Positions 44,135 through 53,336 of a stretch of 64,000 nucleotides of DNA are shown piece after piece. The notes beneath the pieces were generated by a model that was not told the origin of the DNA, did no database searches, and was given only the letters and a program-made list of their open reading frames with translations. The position numbers and the translations under genes were made by a program. Within the stretch, counting starts at the first letter, position 1, and every line of letters starts with the position of its first letter. This stretch comes from UBA935 sp031556725 (lineage in GTDB: Bacteria > Bacillota > Clostridia > Lachnospirales > Lachnospiraceae): assembly GCA_031556725.1 (NCBI GenBank), contig JAVBSL010000009.1, positions 62,001 to 126,000 on the forward strand, read 5' to 3'.

Positions 44135-45847
44135 TTATTCATCCAGCCAAAATTCATCTTCCACAGCATGCTTTTCCTGCGGTTCGGCTTTTTTCTTCTT
44201 GTTACGTCTTTTCTTTTTATGTTTTTTATTATTTCCGCCATCTACAAGCCGTACCAACGATGCACTCTTTGGGATAAATCCAAGTTCCTCCTCGCTGACA
44301 ATCCGCCATTTGACCGCAAGTACGAAGTAAATAACTGCCCCAACTGCCACAGCAATTCCCAAAGCCACAATATTGATTCCGCACAAATAGTAAATACCCT
44401 GATAAATTCCGAAAGCCGCGCCTCCCATTACCATAGACGCAATCAACGGACGAATAAAGGTTTTATCCCATTCCTGCTTATATTCCAAATGCTTCCGTAC
44501 CGATATTCCGTTAAAGATACACATCAAAAGGGCATATAATACAACCGCTACTGCCATAGCATAGATTCCCAGTTCGGTAAATTGAAGAATCGCAATCAAT
44601 ACGCCGGTTTGAACCACCAATGCAATCGTTGCGTTGACTACCGGACTGTTTACCTTTCCGATTCCCTGCAAAACGGCACTGGATAACGTTGATAACCCAT
44701 AAAAAATCACACTTGCCGACATTACCATAAGCAAACCGGAGCTTAAATCCAAAACTGCTTTCTGAGGATATAATACCATCATAATCGGTTTGGCTAAAAC
44801 TCCGATTCCCACCGCTGCCGGAATAGAGATGAACATGGTCATCCGAATGGCCTTCCCTACCTTGCCCCTGCATAAGTCTTTGTATCCCTGTGAAAAATCG
44901 CCGGCAATACCCGGCATCAATGCAGCAGACATAGCCGAAGAAAGGGCAATCGGAATATTATAAATCTTAGTTGCCTTACCAATCGCACTGATAAGGGGCG
45001 AAAGCGCATCCTCTGCCATTCCTTTCAGAAGCATCACATCATTAAAGATTCTCTGGTTCAAATATGTGTTTATATTATAAATAAATGTACTCAATATAAA
45101 TGGGGTAACCACTAATAAGATCATCTTAAAGATTTCACCGTAACTATCTTCCTCCGGTGTTTTATCCCGCTCAATCCTTTTCTTAATGGTCTTACGGTTT
45201 AATCCGTAAATTGCCCACATAAAAAGCAACCCGGCCACAACTCCCATACCGGTACCAACCGCACCGCCTACCGCACCGTAAACAGCCCTTCGGGCCGGCT
45301 CTGTTTCCGGTACCATTCTGGTTAATATATAAGCCAGCCAGATACTCACGGCAGCATTTAATATTTGTTCTATAATCTGCGAAACTGAAGTCTGCATCAT
45401 CGTTCGATGAGCTTGAAAGTATCCTCGAAAGACTCCTAAAATACCGGAAAGAAAAATAGTTGGCGCAAAAAAACGCAGCACCACTACCGAATTGGACAAG
45501 TTTACCATTCGGTCGGCAAAGAAGTAAACTAATATACTGGCGATACCGCCGACAATCACCACATAAAGTAAAGCACCTTTAAAAATTTTATGAGCATTGC
45601 GATATTCCCTGGCTGCCAACCGCTGGGCAATTACCTTCGAAATGGCTGATGGAATACTGTAAGAAGAAACCAACAATATAATGGCATAGGCCTTATAGGC
45701 AAACTCATAGTAGCCATTACCCTCATCCCCGATAATTGCGGTCATGGGGCTGTTATAAAGAAGGCCTATAACACGACTAAGGATTCCGGCTATTGCCAGA
45801 ATCCCTGCTTGCACTATAAATCCATCTTTTTTACGATTGTCAGTCAT
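44135..45847 (-). CDS. Polysaccharide/lipid flippase, SpoVB/MurJ-type (MOP superfamily)
   Basis: The protein has about 14 membrane helices of the MATE/MOP superfamily, starting GFIVQAGILAIAGILSRVIG and including the region YYEFAYKAYAIILLVSSYSI. SpoVB and MurJ relatives move lipid-linked precursors for cortex or peptidoglycan synthesis; which one this is cannot be told, but the spore-coat-like neighbours favour a SpoVB role. ATG at 45847 gives 570 residues. The C-terminus is unusual: a Lys/Arg-rich stretch (KKHKKKRRNKKKKAEPQE) then an acidic end. Confidence 0.85.
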   Translation of the reverse strand: MTDNRKKDGFIVQAGILAIAGILSRVIGLLYNSPMTAIIGDEGNGYYEFAYKAYAIILLVSSYSIPSAISKVIAQRLAAREYRNAHKIFKGALLYVVIVGGIASILVYFFADRMVNLSNSVVVLRFFAPTIFLSGILGVFRGYFQAHRTMMQTSVSQIIEQILNAAVSIWLAYILTRMVPETEPARRAVYGAVGGAVGTGMGVVAGLLFMWAIYGLNRKTIKKRIERDKTPEEDSYGEIFKMILLVVTPFILSTFIYNINTYLNQRIFNDVMLLKGMAEDALSPLISAIGKATKIYNIPIALSSAMSAALMPGIAGDFSQGYKDLCRGKVGKAIRMTMFISIPAAVGIGVLAKPIMMVLYPQKAVLDLSSGLLMVMSASVIFYGLSTLSSAVLQGIGKVNSPVVNATIALVVQTGVLIAILQFTELGIYAMAVAVVLYALLMCIFNGISVRKHLEYKQEWDKTFIRPLIASMVMGGAAFGIYQGIYYLCGINIVALGIAVAVGAVIYFVLAVKWRIVSEEELGFIPKSASLVRLVDGGNNKKHKKKRRNKKKKAEPQEKHAVEDEFWLDE

Positions 45848-45867
45848 AACTTCTTTTGCTCCAAACA

Positions 45868-47313
45868 CTAACCGATTAGCCAGTCATACATCTCCTGATA
45901 TTTTTCGGCTGATACATGCCATGAAAAGTCCACCGACATGGCTCTGTCTACCATCTTATTCCATTCCCGCTTTTTATCGTAATAAATTCGTTCAGCCTGG
46001 CGGACAGCAGTCAGCATTTCATGTGCATTGTAATTAACAAAACTAAAACCGGTTCCGGTACTCTCATATTCATTATATGGCTCTACCGTATCCTTTAGTC
46101 CTCCGGTCTCACGCACAATGGGGATTGTGCCGTAGCGTAAACTCATCAGCTGGCTCAGACCGCAGGGTTCAAACAAAGAGGGCATCAGGAAAGCATCACA
46201 ACCGGCATATATTTTATGGGACAATGCCTCCGAATAATAAATATTAGCCGACACCTTATCATTATACTTCCAGTCATAATGCCGGAACATATTCTCGTAT
46301 TTTTCTTCCCCGGTTCCCAATATTACCAATTGGATATGATCCAAACAAAGCTCATCCATCATATATGCAATCAGATCAAATCCCTTTTGGTCGGTAAGTC
46401 TCGAAACAATGCCGATCATGAACATCTTGTCATCCTGCTTCAATCCCAGTTCTATCTGCAGATCCCGTTTATTTTTAATCTTTTCCTTACGGAAATTCAT
46501 GGCATTGTATTTATGGGGAATATAGGGGTCGGTTTCCGGGTTAAACTCATCATAATCAATACCGTTCACAATTCCCCGCAGATCCTTGTTTCTGGCCCGC
46601 AGCAAACCATCCAGCTGCTCTCCGTAAAAAGCAGTCTTTATTTCCTCTGCATAAGTATCACTTACAGTAGTAATGGCATCGGCATATACCAATCCACCCT
46701 TCAGTAAATTAGCATCTTTATAAGCTTCCAGTTTATCAGGCGTAAAATAATAAGGGGGCAGGCCGGTTATCTCCTGAACCTCCTTCACGCTCCATTTCCC
46801 CTGGAACTTTAAATTGTGAATCGTCATCACCGTCTTAATGCCCCGGTAAAAGTCATTACCCTGAAAACGTTCTTTTAAATAAACCGGTATCAATCCGGTC
46901 TGCCAGTCATGGCAGTGAATCACATCCGGCTGAAATTCAATCACCGGTAAAATCGATAATGCTGCTTTGGAAAAAAAAACATATTTCTCTATTTCCATAA
47001 GAGCATTGTCTCCATAAGGCTTAAAGCCGCCGAAATGTCCTTCATTATCAATAAAGTAATACTTAACTCCATCCACTTCCGCTTCCAAAATACCTACATA
47101 TTCATCCTTCCAGTGAAAGTCCATATAAAAGTGTGCTTTATATATGAGCAAATCTTTCATTGCCTGGGACATGCATGCATATTTCGGAAGAATAACCCTT
47201 ATATCAAAATATTCCTTATCAATGCACTTCGGCAATGATCCCACTACATCCGCGAGTCCTCCCGTCTTAATAAAGGGAACTCCCTCTGATGCAACAAAAA
47301 GAATATTCTTCAT
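45868..47313 (-). CDS. glgA: Glycogen (starch) synthase, ADP-glucose type
   Basis: GlgA elongates alpha-1,4-glucan from ADP-glucose. It is a GT5 enzyme with the N-terminal KTGGLADVVGSLPK sugar-nucleotide motif, HCHDWQTGLIPVYL, and SLFEPCGLSQLMSLRYGTIP near the C-terminus; 481 residues is normal. No other glg gene is nearby; it runs directly into the flippase gene. Confidence 0.96.
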   Translation of the reverse strand: MKNILFVASEGVPFIKTGGLADVVGSLPKCIDKEYFDIRVILPKYACMSQAMKDLLIYKAHFYMDFHWKDEYVGILEAEVDGVKYYFIDNEGHFGGFKPYGDNALMEIEKYVFFSKAALSILPVIEFQPDVIHCHDWQTGLIPVYLKERFQGNDFYRGIKTVMTIHNLKFQGKWSVKEVQEITGLPPYYFTPDKLEAYKDANLLKGGLVYADAITTVSDTYAEEIKTAFYGEQLDGLLRARNKDLRGIVNGIDYDEFNPETDPYIPHKYNAMNFRKEKIKNKRDLQIELGLKQDDKMFMIGIVSRLTDQKGFDLIAYMMDELCLDHIQLVILGTGEEKYENMFRHYDWKYNDKVSANIYYSEALSHKIYAGCDAFLMPSLFEPCGLSQLMSLRYGTIPIVRETGGLKDTVEPYNEYESTGTGFSFVNYNAHEMLTAVRQAERIYYDKKREWNKMVDRAMSVDFSWHVSAEKYQEMYDWLIG

Positions 47314-47362
47314 TGTAAAATCCTCCGTTATCGGGTTTTTATATTCAATTTAGATATTCCCT

Positions 47363-47391
47363 ATTATACATCATTTCCCAATTTAATAAAA
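47363..47391 (-). promoter_or_regulatory. Candidate promoter of glgA
   Basis: A perfect TATAAT -10 with a weak TTTTAT -35 at 17 bp spacing, 50 bp before glgA on the minus strand. Confidence 0.4.
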
Positions 47392-47407
47392 GGTATAAAA
47401 AATATTT

Positions 47408-47929
47408 TTACTGATTTCTGTATTGTAATCGTATTTTATCGGCAATCAGTGCGATAAACTCCGAATTGGTCGGTTTTCCCTTGCCTGTGTTGATGGTATA
47501 GCCAAATAGAGCATCCAAAGTTTCCATTCTGCCTCTGCTCCATGCCACCTCGATGGCATGCCGGATTGCCCGCTCCACACGGCTGGAAGTGGTCTGGAAT
47601 TTATCAGCTATGGTTGGATATAATACCTTAGTTATGGAATTGAGCATTTCAATATCTTCTACCGAGAGCATAATTGCATCTCTTAAGTATTGGTATCCCT
47701 TAATATGTGCCGGCACCCCTATTTCATGAATCATCTCCGTCACATCCCGTTCCAGGTCATAGGTCAAATTTCTGCTTTTCAGCTCTGCCTGCACCAGTTC
47801 TTCTCTTCTGGTATTTCCGGAGGGTACTGTGATCATAATCTGAAATTCTTTATCCGTATTCATCAAATCCCCCAAAATCTTGTAAACATTTTCGTTGTCC
47901 CTAGCTGTTGTCAGGTTCAATTGTTCCAT
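47408..47929 (-). CDS. Spo0A C-terminal-domain protein without receiver domain
   Basis: Residues 58-173 match the Spo0A DNA-binding domain almost throughout: MIHEIGVPAHIKGYQYLRDA, TTSSRVERAIRHAIEVAWSR (recognition helix region) and FGYTINTGKGKPTNSEFIAL. The N-terminal 57 residues do not form a CheY-like receiver: no acidic pocket, phospho-Asp or Lys is seen. Length is 173, against about 265 for Spo0A. It has its own promoter and ribosome site, so it is not a fragment of a broken gene. The usual spo0A place is after spoIVB, outside the window, so this is likely a paralogue. It may bind 0A boxes without phosphorylation. Confidence 0.9.
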   Translation of the reverse strand: MEQLNLTTARDNENVYKILGDLMNTDKEFQIMITVPSGNTRREELVQAELKSRNLTYDLERDVTEMIHEIGVPAHIKGYQYLRDAIMLSVEDIEMLNSITKVLYPTIADKFQTTSSRVERAIRHAIEVAWSRGRMETLDALFGYTINTGKGKPTNSEFIALIADKIRLQYRNQ

Positions 47930-47975
47930 AATACTTCCTCACTTTCCATTTTCTTCCAAATATTGATATAAATTT

Positions 47976-48004
47976 ATTATAGGGAACATGATACCCGAAT
48001 ACAA
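47976..48004 (-). promoter_or_regulatory. Promoter of the Spo0A-C-like gene
   Basis: TTGTAT and a perfect TATAAT spaced by 17 bp on the minus strand, 46 bp before the start codon. With the terminator upstream it makes this gene a separate unit. Confidence 0.6.
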
Positions 48005-48032
48005 CTGTTAAGCATCGCACTTAAAAGTCAAA

Positions 48033-48068
48033 AAAACACCCAAAACCATCAATAGTTTTGGGTGTTTT
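48033..48068 (-). terminator. Terminator after secDF
   Basis: A 14-bp perfect stem AAAACACCCAAAAC/GTTTTGGGTGTTTT with an eight-base loop is followed by a T-rich stretch on the minus strand. Confidence 0.88.
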
Positions 48069-48090
48069 AAATTTTATATTAAACCTTAAA

Positions 48091-50244
48091 TTATTTGGCT
48101 TTTTTTGCCGCCTTATTTTTCATAACCAGCCATAGTGCTCCGGCAATACATATGGAGGAATAGGTTCCGCAGGCAATACCTACCATCAGCGGCAATGCAA
48201 ACTCTCTTATGGAAGAAACACCGAATATATACAATACCGCTACCATAATAAAAGTAGTCAGGGAAGTGAACACACTTCGGGACAGGGTCTGGGTAATACT
48301 TCCGTTGACCAGATCTTCCAAGGTATCATTCCGCCTCATCTCATCACGGTTTTCACGAATACGATCGAAAATAACAATGGTGGAGTTAATGGTATAACCG
48401 ATAATCGTCAGGATACAGGCAATAAAGGTGGTTCCCACCGATACCCGGGAAGCGGCATAAAAAGCCAGTACAACTAATACATCATGAAGCAACGCAATTA
48501 CCGCACTGGCTCCGAAACGAATATCCTTAAAGCGCAGCCAGATATAAACCAACATACAGGCACTGGCAATTATCACTGCTAATACCGCATCCTTCTGCAT
48601 TTCATTACTTACTGTGGAACTGATATTTTCAGCAGCAATTCTTTCCGCTTCTACGCCAAAGTTCTCTACCATGGTATCCTTAAAGGTTTCCCGCTCTTCC
48701 ACGTTCAAGCTTCTGGTCTTAAAGATCACTTCATTGGTGCCTGCCACTTTCTGGGTCTGTACATTACCGTCACCGGTAATCGCTTCAATCAAAGGTACTA
48801 CCTGTGCATCAATATCGCCCAGACTCATGTCTTCATTAAAGGCTACATTGGTGGAGGTTCCGCCTAAAAACTCAAGGCTGAAGTTAAGGGCTGAACCGGT
48901 TTTTGCCTGATTGACAAACATAAATACAAAACCTGCTACAATAACCAGTAACGATGCTGCAAAGAAAAATACTTTCTTGGATATAAAGTCAATAACCTTC
49001 TTTTCCTTAGCCACACCATACAATTTTACGCTCTTTAAGCCGACTGCGTAGAAAGCATTCATAATCCATTTGGTTATGAAAAGCGCTGTAAACATGGACA
49101 ATACGATACCCAACGCCAACGTCTCGGCAAATCCCTTAATCGGACCGGTTCCCAGTACATACAGTACGGCGGCAGCAATCAGGGTGGTGATATTACCGTC
49201 CAGAATCGCTGAGAGAGCCTTCTGATAGCCAATCTTAAAGGAAGAAGTTACGGTTTTACCGGTTGCCAGTTCTTCTCTGATTCGGGCAAAGATAATAACA
49301 TTGGCATCTACAGCCATACCGATGGACAGGATAATACCGGCAATACCCGGCAAGGTCAGGGTAATCTCAAATGCCGCTAAAAGTATAACGATCAATTCCG
49401 TATATAACAATAATGCTAAACTGGCAGCAAATCCGGCTATATAGTAAACAGCTATCATAAATACCAGGATAATAGCCAGACCAACTACAGCTGCCAAAAG
49501 ACTGGTGTTGATTGCTTCTTCACCAAGCTGTGCCCCTACAACATTGGAACGCAGTTCTTCCAGCTCCAGCTTCAAACCACCGATTCGGATGGTGGAGGCC
49601 AGTTGTTCTGCCGCTTCATAACTTTCCATGCCGGAAATAACTGCTTCACCGCCGGTTATTTCACTTTGTACAGCAGGCATACTGATAATCTCATTGTCAT
49701 ATATAATTGCAATATAGTCGCGGGTCGGAGCAGCGGCACGGGTTGCATCCGCAAACTTGGCGGTTCCCTCGGCCGTTAATGTCAATGCTACTACCGGCTG
49801 TTTATTTCCCACATTATCAGTCTGATAGGTTGCCGCAGCATTGGCCACGTCAGTTCCTCTTAACACCTCTTCACCGGATGAATTAATAAAAACTAAAGAT
49901 CCAGGCTTGCCTAATTCCTCCAGAATAGCATTTGCATCAGATACACCGGGAATTTCGATATTAATTCGGTCGTTACCTTCTTTATACACAATTGCCTCGG
50001 TACTGTAAGATTCCACACGTTTCTGCATCTTGTAAACAGTATCGGCCATATCTTCGGCACTGGGTTCCTCTTCTCCCACTACCTGATAAGTGATGCTGAC
50101 ACCGCCGGCCAAATCAAGTCCCAATCGGATATTGGACAGGGATCCGGCTTTGTTTTCACCAAATCCTACTGCTGCGGTATAGCCAAAGCCGCCCAGCAAA
50201 AGAGCCAATACCACCAGAAAAATAATTGCTCTACTTTTTTTCAT
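48091..50244 (-). CDS. secDF: Fused protein translocase subunit SecDF
   Basis: SecD and SecF, which use the proton gradient to pull secreted proteins across the membrane, are joined in one 717-residue protein. The SecD half has LSNIRLGLDLAGGVSITYQV and GMAVDANVIIFARIREEL; the SecF half has LNFSLEFLGGTS and GYTINSTIVIFDRIRENRDE. About 12 membrane helices are expected. It follows scfB by 32 bp, the conserved clostridial arrangement scfA-scfB-secDF. Confidence 0.96.
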   Translation of the reverse strand: MKKSRAIIFLVVLALLLGGFGYTAAVGFGENKAGSLSNIRLGLDLAGGVSITYQVVGEEEPSAEDMADTVYKMQKRVESYSTEAIVYKEGNDRINIEIPGVSDANAILEELGKPGSLVFINSSGEEVLRGTDVANAAATYQTDNVGNKQPVVALTLTAEGTAKFADATRAAAPTRDYIAIIYDNEIISMPAVQSEITGGEAVISGMESYEAAEQLASTIRIGGLKLELEELRSNVVGAQLGEEAINTSLLAAVVGLAIILVFMIAVYYIAGFAASLALLLYTELIVILLAAFEITLTLPGIAGIILSIGMAVDANVIIFARIREELATGKTVTSSFKIGYQKALSAILDGNITTLIAAAVLYVLGTGPIKGFAETLALGIVLSMFTALFITKWIMNAFYAVGLKSVKLYGVAKEKKVIDFISKKVFFFAASLLVIVAGFVFMFVNQAKTGSALNFSLEFLGGTSTNVAFNEDMSLGDIDAQVVPLIEAITGDGNVQTQKVAGTNEVIFKTRSLNVEERETFKDTMVENFGVEAERIAAENISSTVSNEMQKDAVLAVIIASACMLVYIWLRFKDIRFGASAVIALLHDVLVVLAFYAASRVSVGTTFIACILTIIGYTINSTIVIFDRIRENRDEMRRNDTLEDLVNGSITQTLSRSVFTSLTTFIMVAVLYIFGVSSIREFALPLMVGIACGTYSSICIAGALWLVMKNKAAKKAK

Positions 50245-50276
50245 TACATTTTCCTTCTTTCTTTATCTCTCTATCT

Positions 50277-51647
50277 TTATTCAGCCAAAGCTGCCTTTAT
50301 CATAATGGCACATTCTACTCTTTTGCGCTGCAATTCACATCCCAAGTCATAAGTATCATTGATGCTGCCATGAAAATTATAAGAATTGGCGGCACATCCG
50401 CCGCTGCAATATAATTTGGCAAAACACTTTTTACATTTATCCTTGGCATATACATTACAGGTTTTAAATTCATCACGAATCCCTGTATTGACAACACCTG
50501 TATCAACAGTTCCCATCAGGAAGTCATCTTGTCCCACAAACTGATGACAGGGATATAAATCTCCCCAAGGCGTTACGGCCAGATACTCTGTTCCCGAACC
50601 GCATCCTGACAAACGCTTAGCCACACAGGGGCCGCCTGTCAGATCTATCATAAAATGAAAGAAATTAAAATCATTTCCTTCTTTGTTCCGTTTAATCATC
50701 TCCTGCGCCAGCCGGTCATATTCCGCAAGCAATCCCTGAAGGTCTTCTTCACGCAAGGCATATTCAGGTACCGCCCCATTGCCCTCTGCTGCCGCAACCA
50801 CCGGTTCTACCGAGATTTGCTTAAATCCCAGATCCGCAAGATGCAGTACGTCCTTTGAGAAGTCAAGATTATTTCTGGTAAAAGTTCCCCGGACATAGTA
50901 GTTCATCTGTTCTCTGCTCTCTGCCATCCTGATGAACTTGGGAAGGATTTCTTCATAGCTGCCCTGTCCACCTCGATGCGGACGCATTCGGTCATTTACT
51001 TCCTTCCGCCCGTCAATGCTTAAAACCACATTGCTCATCTCGGCATTAACAAATGCCATAATTTCATCATTTAGCAGTACGCCATTGGTGGTTAGGGTAA
51101 AACGGAACTTTTTATGGTTAGGCTCTTCCAGACTCCGCCCGTATTTCACCAACTCCTTTACCACTTCCCAATTCATCAGCGGCTCACCGCCAAAGAAATC
51201 CACTTCCAGATTGATCCGATTACCGGAATTAGCCACCAGAAAATCCAGTGCCTTCTTACCGGTTTCCAAACTCATCAATGCGCGCCGGCCGTGATATTCG
51301 CCTTCTTCGGCAAAACAGTACTTGCAGGCCAGGTTACAGTCATGGGCGATATGCAGACATAATGCTTTCACAACGGTCTGCCGTTTCTTAAAATCCATTA
51401 CATAATCTTCATAAATGTCTTTGGCAAAAAGCATTCCTTCTTCGTAAAGCGTAAGGATTTCCTCCAAAGCTGAGGAATCGGCATCCTTAAATCGCTGTCT
51501 GAGTTTTTCCTGTTCGGTGTCTCCCTGTTCTATGGCTGCCTCCACCCCGGGAATCAGGTCATAAACCAGGTCATCTACGATATGCACGGACCCACTGTTA
51601 ACGTCCATGACAATATTATAACCATTATTTTTATATTGGTGTATCAA
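50277..51647 (-). CDS. scfB: SCIFF peptide maturase, radical SAM/SPASM
   Basis: ScfB installs thioether cross-links between cysteines and other residues of the SCIFF peptide. It has the radical SAM motif CNLACKYC (residues near 100), FFGGEPLMNW, and a C-terminal SPASM domain with multiple cysteines (GGPCVAKRLSGCGSG, CKKCFAKLYCSGGCAA). An N-terminal peptide-binding (RRE-like) segment is likely. It lies 60 bp after the precursor gene. Confidence 0.95.
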   Translation of the reverse strand: MIHQYKNNGYNIVMDVNSGSVHIVDDLVYDLIPGVEAAIEQGDTEQEKLRQRFKDADSSALEEILTLYEEGMLFAKDIYEDYVMDFKKRQTVVKALCLHIAHDCNLACKYCFAEEGEYHGRRALMSLETGKKALDFLVANSGNRINLEVDFFGGEPLMNWEVVKELVKYGRSLEEPNHKKFRFTLTTNGVLLNDEIMAFVNAEMSNVVLSIDGRKEVNDRMRPHRGGQGSYEEILPKFIRMAESREQMNYYVRGTFTRNNLDFSKDVLHLADLGFKQISVEPVVAAAEGNGAVPEYALREEDLQGLLAEYDRLAQEMIKRNKEGNDFNFFHFMIDLTGGPCVAKRLSGCGSGTEYLAVTPWGDLYPCHQFVGQDDFLMGTVDTGVVNTGIRDEFKTCNVYAKDKCKKCFAKLYCSGGCAANSYNFHGSINDTYDLGCELQRKRVECAIMIKAALAE

Positions 51648-51671
51648 TTACTTACCTCACTAACGTATAAT

Positions 51672-51695
51672 AAGCAGCGAACCTTCTCGCTGCTT
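51672..51695 (-). promoter_or_regulatory. Hairpin between scfA and scfB
   Basis: AGCAGCGA/TCGCTGCT forms an 8-bp stem; only a weak T-run follows on the minus strand. It may act as a partial terminator or mRNA stabiliser so that more precursor than maturase is made. Confidence 0.55.
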
Positions 51696-51707
51696 AATCA
51701 TTTTTGT

Positions 51708-51851
51708 TTATTTTACCTTTTCACAGCTCTGATTTCCCACTGTACAGGAGGTCTTGCAAGCTGACTGACAGGAAGTCTGGCATTCACCGCATCCGCCCTT
51801 TTTCATGGATTCGTTTAAATTTCTGGTATTTAATGTTTTAATATGTTTCAT
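51708..51851 (-). CDS. scfA: SCIFF ribosomal peptide precursor (six cysteines)
   Basis: The 47-residue peptide begins MKHIKTLNTRNLNESMKKGG and has six cysteines in its C-terminal half (GGCGECQTSCQSACKTSC, then one more before the end), the defining trait of 'six cysteines in forty-five residues' peptides. GGAG is eight bases before the ATG. It lies just upstream of its maturase scfB. SCIFF is nearly universal in Clostridia; its final role is not settled. Confidence 0.95.
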   Translation of the reverse strand: MKHIKTLNTRNLNESMKKGGCGECQTSCQSACKTSCTVGNQSCEKVK

Positions 51852-51885
51852 CTCATTTTCTCCTTTTGAAGATTTTACATTTCAC

Positions 51886-51914
51886 AGTATATCACACTTC
51901 TTTTTGAATAGAAA
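51886..51914 (-). promoter_or_regulatory. Candidate extended -10 promoter of scfA
   Basis: TGATATACT on the minus strand fits an extended -10 (TG-N-TATACT); the -35 (TTTCTA, 17 bp upstream) is weak. It overlaps the end of the CNNM gene, 35 bp before scfA. Confidence 0.4.
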
Positions 51915-53205
51915 GTACTTTTTCGTCTTTTTCCTCGTCCGCTTCCTCTTCCACCGGCAGTATTAATAACACTTTACTGATTCGGTTCTGGTTGATGCCT
52001 TTTACCTGCAATACAATCCCTTCGTCAGTAGTGATTGACTCTTCATCCTCGGGCAGACGGTCAAGACATTCAATCATCAGACCACCGATGGAATCATAGT
52101 CTTCCGATTCCAGCTCCGTTCCCAGGGCATCATTGATGTCATCCAGCTTCATGCCGCCTTCCACCAGGTATGAGTGTTCATCAATTTCCTGAATCAGTTC
52201 TTCTTCATCCTCGTCATATTCATCACGGATTTCACCGACAATCTCTTCCAGCAAATCCTCCAGGGTGATCATCCCGATGGTGGCTCCATATTCATTCAGT
52301 ACAAATGCCACATTAATAGTGTCTTCCCGCATTTCCATCATCAGATCAGCAGTTTTCTTAAATTCATATGTATAATAAGCTTCCCGCATAATATCTTCAA
52401 TCCGGAAGGTCTCCCGATTATCTACCAGGATAAAGTCTTTGATATTGATCAGTCCCACCGTATTATCTCTATCTTCTTTATATACCGGTAAACGAGTATA
52501 CATAAACTCCCGGAATACCGAAAGTACTTCTTCATAACCGGCTTCGATACTGATACTGGTCATATCGATACGGGGAATCATAACATCTCTGGCTACCGTA
52601 TCGCCAAAATCAAACACGTTATAAATCATCTCCCGTTCTTCTGATTCGATTACGCCATCCTCGTGACTTACATCTACATAAGTTTTCAGCTCATTCTCAG
52701 TCATAGCTGCTTTATAATTAGGATCGATATGTAACAGCCGCAGAATCAGATAAGCAATCTTATCAATAATAAAAATAACCGGCGTCAAAATCCGCATGAT
52801 CAATAATACAATTGCTGCATAGGACAGAGCCAATTTTTCCGAATACAGTTTTGCTAATGTTTTAGGCAATATCTCGCCGCAAAGTAAGACTATTATGGTC
52901 AAAACCCCGGTTGCAATACCAACCGCAACATTTCCCCACACTTTTATGGCCAATGCGGTTGCTATGGCTGAGGCACTCAGATTCACAATATTATTTCCAA
53001 TTAATATGGCACTAAGCATTTTGTTGAAATTATCCAAAATCTTCAGTGCGGTTCTGGCAGCCTTATTCCCCTCTTCCTCCAGAGAACGTAAACGTACTTT
53101 GTTGACCGTGGTAAACGCTGTTTCCGCTGAGGAAAAAAAAGCTGACAAGCCTACCAGCACCACTATCATAATCAGTTGTATGACACCATCGGTATCCAAA
53201 TTCAT
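51892..53205 (-). CDS. CNNM/CorC family membrane protein with CBS pair
   Basis: A 437-residue HlyC/CorC-family protein: N-terminal CNNM (DUF21) membrane domain with FFSSAETAFTTVNKVRLRS and GNNIVNLSASAIATALA, two CBS domains (VMIPRIDMTSISIEAGY; FVLNEYGATIGMITLEDLLE) and a C-terminal CorC_HlyC domain (YLVEGGMKLDDINDALG). Relatives act in magnesium or cobalt efflux; 'hemolysin' is a historical name. It has its own sigmaA promoter. Confidence 0.93.
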   Translation of the reverse strand: MNLDTDGVIQLIMIVVLVGLSAFFSSAETAFTTVNKVRLRSLEEEGNKAARTALKILDNFNKMLSAILIGNNIVNLSASAIATALAIKVWGNVAVGIATGVLTIIVLLCGEILPKTLAKLYSEKLALSYAAIVLLIMRILTPVIFIIDKIAYLILRLLHIDPNYKAAMTENELKTYVDVSHEDGVIESEEREMIYNVFDFGDTVARDVMIPRIDMTSISIEAGYEEVLSVFREFMYTRLPVYKEDRDNTVGLINIKDFILVDNRETFRIEDIMREAYYTYEFKKTADLMMEMREDTINVAFVLNEYGATIGMITLEDLLEEIVGEIRDEYDEDEEELIQEIDEHSYLVEGGMKLDDINDALGTELESEDYDSIGGLMIECLDRLPEDEESITTDEGIVLQVKGINQNRISKVLLILPVEEEADEEKDEKVLSIQKEV

Positions 53206-53245
53206 ATCACTCCTTATTCTTATAAAATGTTTTCAGTTAATCCAA

Positions 53246-53274
53246 ATTTTACAATAAGCCGTTTATACTGTCAA
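53246..53274 (-). promoter_or_regulatory. SigmaA promoter of the CNNM gene
   Basis: TTGACA and TAAAAT spaced by 17 bp on the minus strand, 41 bp before the start codon. Confidence 0.7.
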
Positions 53275-53336
53275 GTTTTACTGATTCAGCGAATATATAA
53301 TTAGTAGAAACTTCTATTATGATATGGAGGAATGTA

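Noticed and set aside
44062..44241. 60-codon extension of the small CotF-related gene
   Set aside because: It overlaps the end of the flippase gene and the internal ATG has a perfect AGGAGGT.
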